In this document: positions 8,828 through 17,581 of the stretch, piece after piece
Position numbering within the stretch: position 1 is the first letter of the stretch
How the letters are laid out: each line of letters starts with the position of its first letter
From: Bacillota bacterium
Lineage (GTDB): Bacteria; Bacillota; Clostridia; Peptostreptococcales; Anaerovoracaceae
NCBI GenBank assembly: GCA_030526355.1
Contig: JAUNDC010000015.1
Span: forward strand, 1-64,000
Direction of reading: 5' to 3'
DNA length: 64,000 bases
Notes under the pieces: model-generated
Databases searched by the model: none
What the model was told of the DNA's origin: nothing
Seen by the model: only the letters and a program-made list of their open reading frames with translations
Position numbers and translations under genes: made by a program

Positions 8828-9830
8828 TCATCCAGCTGCGCATACTGCATCCTTCATTGACTTTACATACTCGCCTATATGTACAGGGGCATCCTTACCG
8901 TACTTTTCCAGTATCTTGATGATTGCCGAACCGACAATAGCACCATCGGATATTCCAGCCATCTTTGCAGCCTGCTCAGGAGTGGAGATTCCGAAGCCGA
9001 TTGCACACGGGATATCCGTGTTTTCCCTTACAAGCTCTCCTATGAGCTGGCAAGCTCTGATTTTGGGCGCCCCGGATAAGGTTCCCGCCGGAAGCACTGC
9101 ACTGACAGCATCCAGAGCATCACAGTCTTCTCTTATTTCACCTCTCACCGTTGAACCTATATGCATCACGTGAGAGTATCGCTCTATGCTCAGGTACTTT
9201 TCCACCTCGACAGTACCGAGGCGGCTTATTCTGCCGATATCATTTCTGCCCAGATCCACCAGCATATTGTGCTCCGCCAGTTCCTTCTCATCTGCAAGAA
9301 GTTCCTTTTCCAGTACCATGTCCTCAGCCTCGGTTCTGCCTCTCGGTCTTGTCCCTGCCAGCGGAAACGTGTTGAGCACGCCGTCCTCCAGCTTTACCAG
9401 AGTTTCCGGCGATGCGCCTGCCACCTCCACATCTGTTCCTGAAAGGTAAAACATATACGGTGATGGGTTCAGTGTTCTCAGCATCCTGTAGGTATTCAGC
9501 AGGCTGCCTTCAAAGGGTGCGCTGAGATGGTTTGAAAGTACAATCTGAAAAATATCCCACAAGCCCTCCGGTGAAGGATGGCAGGTAATCGAGTCGCGGG
9601 CTTTTGTACTCTGCCAGTATCTGTCTGAGGTATGCATCCGGATCGTCGGTTTTAATGCTGATTTCTCCCGCCTTCAGCATATAGCAGTGAGTCGAAATAT
9701 TTTTGAGTATTCTAAGGGCTTCTATAGGCGTGCATATATCCGAAAGGATCTCGCAGCTCACCGGTAGCACCTTGTACTCACCTGTACCAGCTATTTTTTT
9801 CACTTCCTCTAGTTTTGGTACGAATTTCAT
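8828..9830 (-). pseudogene. trpE-trpA: Tryptophan operon relic: deleted trpE fused to the 3' end of trpA
   Basis: Read on the minus strand. The first part (9830 to about 9546) is the anthranilate synthase component I N-terminus (IEALRILKNISTHCYML), already short of the usual segment after HCYML, and runs to [10 protein letters not shown]. There the frame breaks. The next part (about 9556 to 9032) is the chorismate-binding half in another frame, from [19 protein letters not shown] through AGTRPRGR to [21 protein letters not shown]. This continues in frame into the C-terminus of tryptophan synthase alpha ([20 protein letters not shown] to the stop at 8828). So trpE has at least two internal deletions and the rest of the operon up to trpA is missing. 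AGGAGG and ATG are still intact at 9830. The Trp T-box lies upstream. Confidence 0.9.
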
Positions 9831-9866
9831 TCTGTCGCCTCCTGTATATTATATAAGTGCATGAAA

Positions 9867-9950
9867 TTTGTTTATTTATACGATATTTGTTTATTTACAC
9901 GAATTTTATTTGTTTACACGATATTTGTTTATGCACACGATATTGCTAGC
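9867..9950. repeat. AT-rich imperfect tandem repeats, unit about 19 bp
   Basis: Four to five degenerate units built on the words ACGATATTTGTTTAT and ACACGAATTTTATTTG lie directly upstream of the trpE relic. On the minus strand the units read ATCGTGTAAACAAAT. Function unknown; they may be an operator array or replication-slippage product. Confidence 0.7.
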
Positions 9951-10290
9951 TTCCCGCGAAAGTTGTGCAAATATATGAGAAATCCTTCATTATCAACACA
10001 TCTTTTTCCTTTATTTGCTTTATTCTCCCAAATACTGATGCTATGTGAGTCAATGATGTCTGAAATTAAGCCTTCCGCCAACGTCAACCGCAATATTGCA
10101 CCTCGATACGCCAACAAATCAGCAAATTGATACATCAAAAGCAATGTATTATTCCGAAATAGGTTTATTCCCTTAAAATTGTGTGTAAATCATTTATAAT
10201 ATTTATAATATTGACACATATTCTTCGGAAATACTTTAGAACAAAGTCGGCCTCACCGGTCCTATCGGAGAAGTGGACTTTGTTGATATG
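9951..10290. other. Gap between T-box terminator and trpE relic, no gene recognised
   Basis: About 340 bases with no convincing coding sequence. A 71-codon minus-strand frame (9929-10144) exists but has no SD and no family resemblance I can see. Trp T-boxes normally sit close to trpE, so this stretch is probably inserted or left over from decay. Confidence 0.5.
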
Positions 10291-10330
10291 CCGGAAATAT
10301 CGAAACGATATTTCCTCAATAATAAAAAAG
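10291..10330 (-). repeat. Palindromic repeat copy 1, directly after a riboswitch terminator
   Basis: On the minus strand: T-run, ATTAT, then GGAAATATC-GTTTC-GATATTTCC followed by GG. A near-identical element stands directly after the TPP riboswitch terminator at 22622-22660. Confidence 0.75.
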
Positions 10331-10676
10331 TCCCTGACAGAAAATATATCTGTCAAGGACGAATAATCATAATTTCACTTATCCGCGATGCCACCTTGAT
10401 TCGCAGCTCATTACAAGCTACGCTCTCTGCAGGGTACCAGCATACCCCCGGCAACTTACGTATGCCTTCACGTTGCAGAATACTCAGCATACCGACTGTA
10501 AATCCCGAAGTGCCTGCTGCCTGCGGCCGCATCTTTCAAGTTCAATATGCCTTTGACTGCACCCTCAGCGGTCCATTTGGAAGATCTGTGTTTCACCCGA
10601 CTCTCAGCAACACGGGCTCTCTGTGGAAGCATAATCAACGTTATCTCCGCGTCAACGGTTTATATTGGTAATGTAT
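10324..10676 (-). ncRNA. T-box leader, tryptophan type
   Basis: Minus-strand 5' leader that senses uncharged tRNA-Trp and lets transcription pass into a trp operon. Visible in order are stem I with the loop motif GAGAGCCCGTGTTGCTGAGA, a specifier region containing AAATGGACC (Trp codon UGG), and the antiterminator T-box AAGGTGGCATCGCGG with bulge UGGC, which complements a tRNA ending GCCA. A terminator of GTCCTTGACAG/CTGTCAGGGAC plus six T residues closes it at 10324-10360. The leader looks intact although its target operon is destroyed. Confidence 0.92.
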
Positions 10677-10700
10677 ACTACTCAGGTAGGTAATTGTCAA
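10672..10700 (-). promoter_or_regulatory. Sigma-70 promoter of the T-box/trp transcript
   Basis: On the minus strand TTGACA (10695-10700), a 17-base spacer and TATACA (10672-10677). It is divergent from the nitroreductase promoter. Confidence 0.8.
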
Positions 10701-10725
10701 CAGCCTTTTTAAAATATTAACGGTC

Positions 10726-10754
10726 TTGTATTCCCTGCACCGATGGAGTAAAAT
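10726..10754 (+). promoter_or_regulatory. Sigma-70 promoter of the nitroreductase gene
   Basis: TTGTAT at 10726-10731, 17-base spacer, TAAAAT at 10749-10754; about 45 bases of untranslated leader follow. Confidence 0.65.
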
Positions 10755-10808
10755 CTATCACATAGAGACAATCCGGGCACTGCAGCCCGAGACAGGAGGA
10801 ATAATCAC

Positions 10809-11354
10809 ATGGAAGCAATCAAATGTATAAAAGAAAGAAGAAGTATCCGTAATTTTCAGGACAAAAAGGTTCCGCACGAGGTAATCAACGAGATTATAGA
10901 TGCTGCAGCCTATGCACCATCTTGGAAAAACACTCAGGTAACAAGATATATTGTAACTGAAGATCGTGAAAAAATGAACAAAATAGCCGACGGCTGCGTT
11001 CTCGGCTTTGAATACAATATCGATACTATCAGGAAAGCCCCTGCTCTGGTAATAGTAACAATGATAGAAGGACGTTCCGGTATGGAAAAGGACGGCTCTG
11101 CTACAACTCCAAAGGGTGCTGACTGGGGTGTATTCGACACTGGTATCGCAACACAGACCTTCTGCCTGGCTGCTCACGATAAAGGAGTAGGCACTGTAAT
11201 CATGGGAATCTTTGATGAAAACAAGGTAAGCGAAGTCATCCCTGTTCCGGAAGGTCAGAAGGTTGCTGCTCTCATTGCTATGGGATATCCTGATGAAGAG
11301 CCTAAGGCACCTAGACGTAAGACTGTTGAAGATCTCGTAACATATATTGACTAA
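10809..11354 (+). CDS. Nitroreductase family protein
   Basis: 181-residue FMN-dependent NAD(P)H oxidoreductase. It starts with the family signature IKCIKERRSIRNFQDKKVP, has the FMN-contact stretch AAAYAPSWKNTQ near residue 40 and GVGTVIMGIFDENKV and MGYPDEEPKAPRRK near the C-terminus. The substrate cannot be assigned; relatives reduce nitro compounds, flavins or quinones. AGGAGG lies eleven bases before the ATG. It is transcribed alone from its own promoter and is followed by a long AT-rich gap. Confidence 0.92.
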   Translation: MEAIKCIKERRSIRNFQDKKVPHEVINEIIDAAAYAPSWKNTQVTRYIVTEDREKMNKIADGCVLGFEYNIDTIRKAPALVIVTMIEGRSGMEKDGSATTPKGADWGVFDTGIATQTFCLAAHDKGVGTVIMGIFDENKVSEVIPVPEGQKVAALIAMGYPDEEPKAPRRKTVEDLVTYID

Positions 11355-11841
11355 TACGGACTTGAAATATGGGGCTGCCGCATCAGATAAAATTATGTTG
11401 CGACAGCTCTGTTGTTTAACCGTACTTTTTCGGCTCTTACTTACTTAAACCTTTTGTGAAAACATCATTAGTTCATATAACAGCAAAATACATGTAAACT
11501 ATGCTACATGTATTTTGTCAGCTTATTTCGTGTAAAAGTTAATTATCTGATGTAAAAAATACACGTTTTACATTCCCATAGTATTATAAAGTGATGCAAA
11601 AATTACTTTTAAGCCAATACAAAACTGCATCTTGCGAATAAATATACATATTCGCCGCAAATCAATGCATAAAAATACTATTTTATGCATTTCATATCGT
11701 AATGATATTCGATATAAATCCTGCTATTGTTTTAATAAATTCAAAACGTGTATTTTTTATAACAAAATTACCGAACATACACTAAATGGAAAACTATTAC
11801 AATTAATTTCGAAAAATCTTATTGTAAACTCATTGTAAAAT
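11355..11841. other. AT-rich intergenic region
   Basis: About 490 bases without a supported gene. Near the start (11371-11411) is GGGGCTGCCGCA followed 17 bases later by TTGCGACAGC, a shortened member of the terminator-like repeat family also seen at 43045-43136. Beyond 11420 I see only low-complexity AT-rich sequence. Confidence 0.5.
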
Positions 11842-11957
11842 AGATCAAGAAAACGCGCTGATTACATTGACGACTGGTTCAGCGTAATCGACTGGGAGCA
11901 AGCCGAAAAAACTATCAGCGCTGCATACTATAATGATTTCATTACCTTGCGACAATA
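11842..11957 (+). pseudogene. Fragment of an unidentified protein gene
   Basis: About 38 codons ending at a TAA read as normal protein (ADYIDDWFSVIDWEQAEKTI, then SAAYYNDFI) with higher GC than the AT-rich sequence before it. No start codon, no SD and no recognised family. It overlaps the 3' end of the flavoprotein gene on the other strand. It may be the tail of a deleted gene. Confidence 0.3.
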
Positions 11958-13106
11958 AGCCGGGTCTCTGTCCAGATGTCTGATTACATTATCCATAGTT
12001 CTGGAATCATACATGGACTCAAGCATCAGTCTTCTGACTTTAATCTCATCCTCCGTTATCATATATGGCTTCATGGCTCTGGTATACGCCTCACCCAGCA
12101 GGTTCTCAGATACATCTCCACTGTCTATGGCGGCAGTCGCAGCGTCAGCTGCAGCTCTGGCCGAATCAGCAGCAGCCGAAAGACCATCAAAATACAGCGG
12201 CATCATCTGCGAACCCGCATCTCCTATAAGAATAAAACCATTTCCAACATTTCTGATGCCCTGAGTCGTATCGCACAGCTTACCGCCCTTCCATGCGCTT
12301 ATCCTTCTCGCCTCTCTAAACATAGCCGATAATTCCGGATTTGAAGCCGCCCATTTATTAAACAGTTCCTCAGCATCGGCTTCCCCGCCGGCATTTCTGC
12401 CGCGCAAAACAAATCCCACATTGCAGAAGCCCTCGGTCACACTTTCTTTGCCGCATGGAACAGTCCAGAAGCATCCCGGTCTTACGTCCGGATAGAAAGA
12501 GAACACTCCGTAGGTGTTGTACTGATTTACAGCCAGACTTCTGTCCAGCTTTACTCCCTTGAAATATGCTCTCCAGCCGAAATATGCACCTGACGGCTCC
12601 TCCTTCATCACTCCAAGCAGCTTTGCGGTCAGCGAGCACGCCCCATCCGCACCTATTACAACCTTGCATCTCAGTTCAGCTTCCTCGCCGCGGTATCTGA
12701 CCCGGACTCCCCGAACATATCCGTTTTCCATAACAATATCGGTTACATGGCAGCCTTGTCTTACTTCGGCTCCATGCTTTACTGCAGCCCTTACCAGCAT
12801 CTCGTCGACCTTGTATCTCGGTGCACAGTAACATTCAAAAGGTACCTGCGCCTTGGCTCCGCTGCCGCTAATAAGCCTTAAGCTGCGAATACACGATCCG
12901 GCTCTGTCCAGCGCGTCAAAGGCACCTACAGCCTCTATATGAGATACGATACCCTCCTGCAGAATATCGCCGCACGCTTTATCTCTGGGAAAAATATCCT
13001 TATCCAGCAGAAGCACGTCTACGCCCTTCATTGCTAGATATGAAGCGCATATAGCTCCGGCAGGACCACCGCCGATCACTATCACATCACGCTCTGTTCT
13101 GATCAT
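11928..13106 (-). CDS. Geranylgeranyl-reductase-family FAD-dependent oxidoreductase
   Basis: 392-residue flavoprotein. It has the N-terminal FAD motif VIVIGGGPAGAICASYLA, the family motif FPRDKACGDIL near residue 40, GADGACSLTAKLLG near 155 and the second FAD contact LIGDAGSQMMPLYFDGLSAA near 285. Members reduce isoprenoid double bonds or oxidise other substrates; the target here is unknown. The start codon follows immediately on the stop of the tandem GltD-like gene (TAG then ATG), with GGAGG upstream, so the two are tightly coupled and likely exchange electrons. Confidence 0.9.
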   Translation of the reverse strand: MIRTERDVIVIGGGPAGAICASYLAMKGVDVLLLDKDIFPRDKACGDILQEGIVSHIEAVGAFDALDRAGSCIRSLRLISGSGAKAQVPFECYCAPRYKVDEMLVRAAVKHGAEVRQGCHVTDIVMENGYVRGVRVRYRGEEAELRCKVVIGADGACSLTAKLLGVMKEEPSGAYFGWRAYFKGVKLDRSLAVNQYNTYGVFSFYPDVRPGCFWTVPCGKESVTEGFCNVGFVLRGRNAGGEADAEELFNKWAASNPELSAMFREARRISAWKGGKLCDTTQGIRNVGNGFILIGDAGSQMMPLYFDGLSAAADSARAAADAATAAIDSGDVSENLLGEAYTRAMKPYMITEDEIKVRRLMLESMYDSRTMDNVIRHLDRDPAYCRKVMKSL

Positions 13107-15815
13107 CTATTCCACCTCCTGTGCACGTACCGGTTCGGCCGCAACAAGCATCACAGCATTTACCGGGCATACATCGGCGCATACACCACAGCCCATACAC
13201 AACTGTGCCTTTTCCTTATGATATCCACAATTCATACATCTTGATGCCTCGAGTACAGCCTGCGCCTCGTCCAGCACTTTCCCGTCATCACAGCAGCTGT
13301 CCTCCGACTGTGTCTTTCCTTCTATGATTTCGTGAGTAACGGCAGTCTGTTTTGCACCTCTGCGAGCTACATCTATTGCCATTCTGCCATCAGCAAAATA
13401 ATTATCGATTGCCGCAGCACCAGCACGCCCGGCATCAGGTGAGCTCATATCAAAATCTCCTATTGCAAAAACTCCCTTGACCGCCGTCGACAGCTTGTCA
13501 TCCGTTATGAAATATCCCTTTTCATCGGTTTTGAGCCGCGGATTTCTGACAGCAATCGTTTCAGTATCGGCAATGGCTGTTTCTCCAATCACCAGAGTAT
13601 CGCACGGAAGATTCATAGAAAGATTGTTTTCCAGTATCCTGCAGTCCACGCTTCCCAGCCTGCCATCTCCCGCATTTATCCTAGACAAGCTGACTCCCGT
13701 AACAATGTTTACGCCTTCATCGACAGCCACATTTACTGCAGAGGTGGTCACCTGAAGCCCTCCCCTGCTGCAGCCTGCCGCTATTGTCACATCGCAGCCA
13801 AGTGTCCTGAGCGCCCTTGCTGCATCAAATGTCATTTCATCGCTTCCTGTCACAACGGCACGACCTCCGATATCAGGAATAATCTCATTATCCGCCAGCC
13901 GTCCCATCAGAGTTACGATATCATAAACACCCTGAATATCTGCATTGTTCACCTCAGGTACTCTGCCTGCAGTTTCTCCTATTGCAAAGAGCACGGCTTC
14001 ATATCCCTCGCGGAACAAATCGTCTATGGATGGTCTTATGCCCACTGCTGCATTATATATTACCGGAATACCTGTATTTTCAAGCTTCGCAAGCTCTCTT
14101 TCCAGGAGAGCCTTGTCTACTCTTCTGCCTGTAGCCAGCGTTCTGCAGCTTCCTCCGATCACTGAAGCTTTCTCGAAGATTACAGGTCTGTATCCTTTTT
14201 TCGCCAGAGAAATTGCTGCAGTTATTCCAGCTATTCCGCCTCCGGCTACTGCCACCTTCTGCCTTGTCATATTCCTGAAGCATGACATCGCTTCCTCTAT
14301 TCCTGCCGAACGCAGCATAGGAAGAATATCATCCACAGGCTCGGGCGATTCTGATGCATGCTGAGGTCTGATTGCCGGAATATTATCCGGATATATCGTC
14401 TCCTCAGCCGGAGCAATCATAATCCTGCGCGTTTTGAGTTCTGCCGCCCTGCCGCATATATATGCATCGATCTGAGCAGCCGCCTTGATGCCTGAAGCAA
14501 TAGCTTCAACTACTGACGAGCTCTCACCTGTAACGTCACCACACGCAAAAACCATATCCTTATTTGTCATATGAGAATCATCTATCCTTACCCTTCCGTC
14601 AGGGAATGTCTCCACCTTGCTGATATCCTCAACATGGCTCCTCTGTCCTACGGCAAATATCACCGTATCGCAGAACAGATTGTATTCACTGTTCGGAACC
14701 TTTACTGCTGCAGGCCAGCCTCTCTCGTCCTCAGCATGCCGTATCCTGACAAGCTCCACGGCCTTGACTCTGCCGTTTTCCAGGATTATCTGCTTAGGTG
14801 CCGCCGGAGATATATAGCTGATACCGGCCTGTTCCAGGCGAGCTTTATTATCCATTGTCTGAGGGTCTTCAGGATCATCAGGTGCCACACATACCACTTC
14901 TATTCCTTTTCTTGCCAGCATTCCTGCTGTATCTGCAGCAAGTCCGCCCCCGCCAATTATTACAGTCTTTCCTCCGTCTGTGAATCTGTTCTCTATTACT
15001 GCTGCTTCCGCATCCTTATCTGCACCGTTCAGTGCGCGAAGCACCGAAACAGCATCATAGACACCTTCACCGTCAGCTCCTGCAATATCAAGAACAATTC
15101 CGTCAGATGTTCCGATTGCTATCAGACATGCGCTGAACCCCTGCTCCATAAGCTCTTCCAAAGTAATATCTTCGCCTATTGTGCATCCGCATCTCACCTC
15201 TACGGCATCGTAAAGCGCACGCTTTATTTCCTCATCCATCAGGTTCTTGTCAAGACGATATTCCGGTATTCCCCAGTACATTGCGCCTCCAAGCTTGTCG
15301 TCCTTTTCGAAGATGGTCACCTTGAACCCTTTTTTCGCCAGCCTCGAGGCTGCCGCTATTCCGGCAGGGCCGCCGCCTATAACGGCAATCCTCTCTCTGT
15401 ATGGTTTTATGTATTTTGCCGGTTGTGGAGCGATACGACTCATAATGCTGCGCTCCAGCCCGATCATGTTGACAGGTTCATCGGTATCACTGCCTCTCCT
15501 GCACACATCGTGGCAGAAATGATCGCATACAACGGAGCAGATCCATGGCAGCGGATTCCTGCTGCTTATGTACCTGTATGCGCTTTCCACATCCCCGCTT
15601 CTCAGGAAAGCCGCCGCCGTCTGAGGAACTAACCCAAGCGGACAGCCTGACGAGCAGGAATCTTCACAACGTTTCCCCGATATGCAAGATACGGGTCTCT
15701 GATATTCATCTATTGCCCCGGTCGGGCAGAATTCCCTGCACCTGCCGCAGTTTATACATCTTCTGATGTCGATTTCCGCCTGGACCTTCTTATCTACAGT
15801 AATATTAAAATCCAT
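13107..15815 (-). CDS. Tandem GltD-like FAD/NAD(P) oxidoreductase with N- and C-terminal Fe-S clusters
   Basis: 902 residues made of two glutamate-synthase-small-subunit-like units. Residues 20-30 (CINCGRCREFC) bind a 4Fe-4S cluster and a second Cys-rich region follows (50-105). Unit 1 has the FAD motif VIGGGPAGIAAASRL (145), an NAD(P) motif VIIGGGGLAADTAG (285) and ACGDVTG (424). Unit 2 has the FAD motif VAGGGIAGITAA (523) and AIGDFDMSSPDAGRA (784), but its NAD(P) loop is degraded to TGSDEMTFDAA (656). The C-terminus holds Cys860/863 and CMGCGVCADVCP (873-884), another cluster. Two FAD sites with one NAD(P) site suggest electron transfer or bifurcation between NAD(P)H, ferredoxin and the coupled flavoprotein; that role is inferred. 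Confidence 0.88.
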   Translation of the reverse strand: MDFNITVDKKVQAEIDIRRCINCGRCREFCPTGAIDEYQRPVSCISGKRCEDSCSSGCPLGLVPQTAAAFLRSGDVESAYRYISSRNPLPWICSVVCDHFCHDVCRRGSDTDEPVNMIGLERSIMSRIAPQPAKYIKPYRERIAVIGGGPAGIAAASRLAKKGFKVTIFEKDDKLGGAMYWGIPEYRLDKNLMDEEIKRALYDAVEVRCGCTIGEDITLEELMEQGFSACLIAIGTSDGIVLDIAGADGEGVYDAVSVLRALNGADKDAEAAVIENRFTDGGKTVIIGGGGLAADTAGMLARKGIEVVCVAPDDPEDPQTMDNKARLEQAGISYISPAAPKQIILENGRVKAVELVRIRHAEDERGWPAAVKVPNSEYNLFCDTVIFAVGQRSHVEDISKVETFPDGRVRIDDSHMTNKDMVFACGDVTGESSSVVEAIASGIKAAAQIDAYICGRAAELKTRRIMIAPAEETIYPDNIPAIRPQHASESPEPVDDILPMLRSAGIEEAMSCFRNMTRQKVAVAGGGIAGITAAISLAKKGYRPVIFEKASVIGGSCRTLATGRRVDKALLERELAKLENTGIPVIYNAAVGIRPSIDDLFREGYEAVLFAIGETAGRVPEVNNADIQGVYDIVTLMGRLADNEIIPDIGGRAVVTGSDEMTFDAARALRTLGCDVTIAAGCSRGGLQVTTSAVNVAVDEGVNIVTGVSLSRINAGDGRLGSVDCRILENNLSMNLPCDTLVIGETAIADTETIAVRNPRLKTDEKGYFITDDKLSTAVKGVFAIGDFDMSSPDAGRAGAAAIDNYFADGRMAIDVARRGAKQTAVTHEIIEGKTQSEDSCCDDGKVLDEAQAVLEASRCMNCGYHKEKAQLCMGCGVCADVCPVNAVMLVAAEPVRAQEVE

Positions 15816-15841
15816 TTTATCCTCTTATTCTCCAAACAGCA

Positions 15842-16216
15842 CTATACAAGCTCCAGAGCATCAAGCTCCTCGCTGAGCTCGATACACATTTCATGGGGTA
15901 TTATTGACTTCACCATATTGACAGCATCGTAAGGCTCCACTGTTTCCAGCCTATGCTCTTTTATCCATCTGCTGCAGAGCCTCAGATACCCGTAATCCCT
16001 CAGCCCGTTCCACATGAAATGCACCTTCCTGAACGCCATGAAAAACACAAGCATGGCAGTGTCTTCCCAGCTGACCTCCCTTTCGAGGAATGTCATTTCA
16101 GAAGTGTCTTCATAATTATTACTGATTTCACCTTTTATCTTTTCTATCTGCTTCCCGACAGCCTTCAGCCGTTTCTGGCCTTTTCTGCCTCCGTAAAGGT
16201 TCTGTTCAATTGCCAC
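15842..16216 (-). CDS. Hypothetical protein in the redox cluster
   Basis: 124 residues beginning at GTG 16216, with GGGAGG eight bases upstream. No recognised domain. It is mostly helical with a basic start (GGRKGQKRLKAVGKQIEKIK), a central aromatic segment (FFMAFRKVHFMWNGLRDYGY) and an acidic end (ELSEELDALELV). It sits 26 bases before the tandem GltD-like gene on the same strand, so it is probably in the same transcript. Confidence 0.7.
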   Translation of the reverse strand: MAIEQNLYGGRKGQKRLKAVGKQIEKIKGEISNNYEDTSEMTFLEREVSWEDTAMLVFFMAFRKVHFMWNGLRDYGYLRLCSRWIKEHRLETVEPYDAVNMVKSIIPHEMCIELSEELDALELV

Positions 16217-16342
16217 AGCTTTACCTCCCTTGATTTTTCACGCAGCACAGCTGCTTAAATCATGGGTTAATTATAACATGCATATTCTGGCAAAGCATCA
16301 AATTTCTTGTGCTTCCGACAATATCAGCATCAGCAGCTCTGC

Positions 16343-17482
16343 TCATCCGGCGGCAATCTGTCTGAAGGCATCGATGACTGTTTCTATATCTCTGCCGGTA
16401 GTATAGATTCCGGGGCACAGTCTGATGCATCCGATCTTCCCCGTACCTATGGTGTCATGAGCTGCGCCGCTGCAGTGGAAGCCTGCCCTCACGGCAATCC
16501 CGTATTTCCTGTCGAGAACAGCTGCTGCTTCCTCACAATCCATACCCTTGATGTTTGCCGCAACTATCGCCGCCTTATGAGAAGGATCCTCAGGACCGTA
16601 AAGCACCACACCAGGAATCTCCGAAAGTCCCTGCTGCAGCAGCTCCACCATTCTTTTTTCGTGGGCTTCAATGGCTTCAATTCCGATTCGCTCCACCACT
16701 CTCATAGATGCCCCAAGACCTGCAAGCCCCGTCCCATTGACGGTTCCCGCCTCATAGCCCTCCGGGAAATCCTGCGGCTGCTGCCTCTGCCTTGATTTCG
16801 TTCCCGTTCCTCCGTGAAGCAGCGGTCTGACTGCAATGCCCTCTCTGACATACAGAAATCCTGTCCCCTGAGGCCCCAGCAGCCCCTTGTGACCCGGTAC
16901 TGCCAGCACATCAATATGGTTTTTCTTTACATCCAGATTCATATGACCCGCGCCCTGAGCTCCGTCCACCATAAAAATAATCCCATGACGCAAAGCCAGC
17001 CTGCCTATCGCCTCAACAGGCATCTTCGTTCCTGTAACATTTGATGCTGCTGTAATCACTATCATTCTTGTCTCAGGCCTGATTGCGTCCTTGATATCCT
17101 CCAGATTTATCCGACCTTCCCTGCTGCATTTGATTATGGTTGCCTCAATGCCGCAGTCCTCCAGACAGCTGAGGGGTCTAAGAACGGAATTGTGCTCCAT
17201 CGATGATGTAATCACATGATCGCCCTGGTGAAGGATTCCTTTGAGAGCAAGGTTTATTGCTTCCGTGCAGTTTTTAGTAAAGATTATCCGCGAAGGGTCG
17301 TCAATGTTAAACAGCGATGCTGCCGTACTTCTTGTTCTGTAAAGCTCACGTGCTGCACATGCAGCTGCCGCATGTCCCGACCTGCCCGGATTGGCGCAGC
17401 AGCTGCTCAGGGCTTCTGTCATGGCTTCAAGCATTTCCGGTGGTTTGGGCCATGATGTCGCTCCATTGTCCATGTATATCAT
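16343..17482 (-). CDS. Cysteine-desulfurase-like PLP enzyme (aminotransferase class V)
   Basis: 379 residues. It starts IYMDNGATSWPKPPEML, has the PLP-stabilising SSMEHNSVLRPL and MVDGAQGAGHM, the PLP lysine in VPGHKGLLGPQGTGF (near 200) and a candidate catalytic cysteine in RAGFHCSGAAHDTIGT (near 343). Members of this subfamily remove sulfur or selenium from cysteine/selenocysteine for Fe-S or other sulfur transfer. Location next to several Fe-S oxidoreductases fits a sulfur supply role, but no scaffold gene (IscU/SufU) is nearby. GGAGG precedes the ATG. Confidence 0.88.
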   Translation of the reverse strand: MIYMDNGATSWPKPPEMLEAMTEALSSCCANPGRSGHAAAACAARELYRTRSTAASLFNIDDPSRIIFTKNCTEAINLALKGILHQGDHVITSSMEHNSVLRPLSCLEDCGIEATIIKCSREGRINLEDIKDAIRPETRMIVITAASNVTGTKMPVEAIGRLALRHGIIFMVDGAQGAGHMNLDVKKNHIDVLAVPGHKGLLGPQGTGFLYVREGIAVRPLLHGGTGTKSRQRQQPQDFPEGYEAGTVNGTGLAGLGASMRVVERIGIEAIEAHEKRMVELLQQGLSEIPGVVLYGPEDPSHKAAIVAANIKGMDCEEAAAVLDRKYGIAVRAGFHCSGAAHDTIGTGKIGCIRLCPGIYTTGRDIETVIDAFRQIAAG

Positions 17483-17581
17483 AAGAACCTGCCTCCTCGA
17501 AAAAATACAGGCCGCAGCGGATTATACATATCGCTGTTGACCTGTATTTATTATATGTATTCATTTATGCTGAGGTTCCTT

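Noticed and set aside
9867..9950. CRISPR array
   Set aside because: The units are about 19 bp, degenerate and directly adjoining, with no spacers and no cas genes.
11632..11838. 68-codon plus-strand frame in the AT-rich gap
   Set aside because: No SD, AT-driven composition and no resemblance to a protein family.
14571..15632. Long plus-strand frame of 353 codons opposite the tandem GltD-like gene
   Set aside because: Antisense shadow of a strongly conserved coding gene, Cys/His/Ser-rich as expected from reverse-frame reading, no SD.
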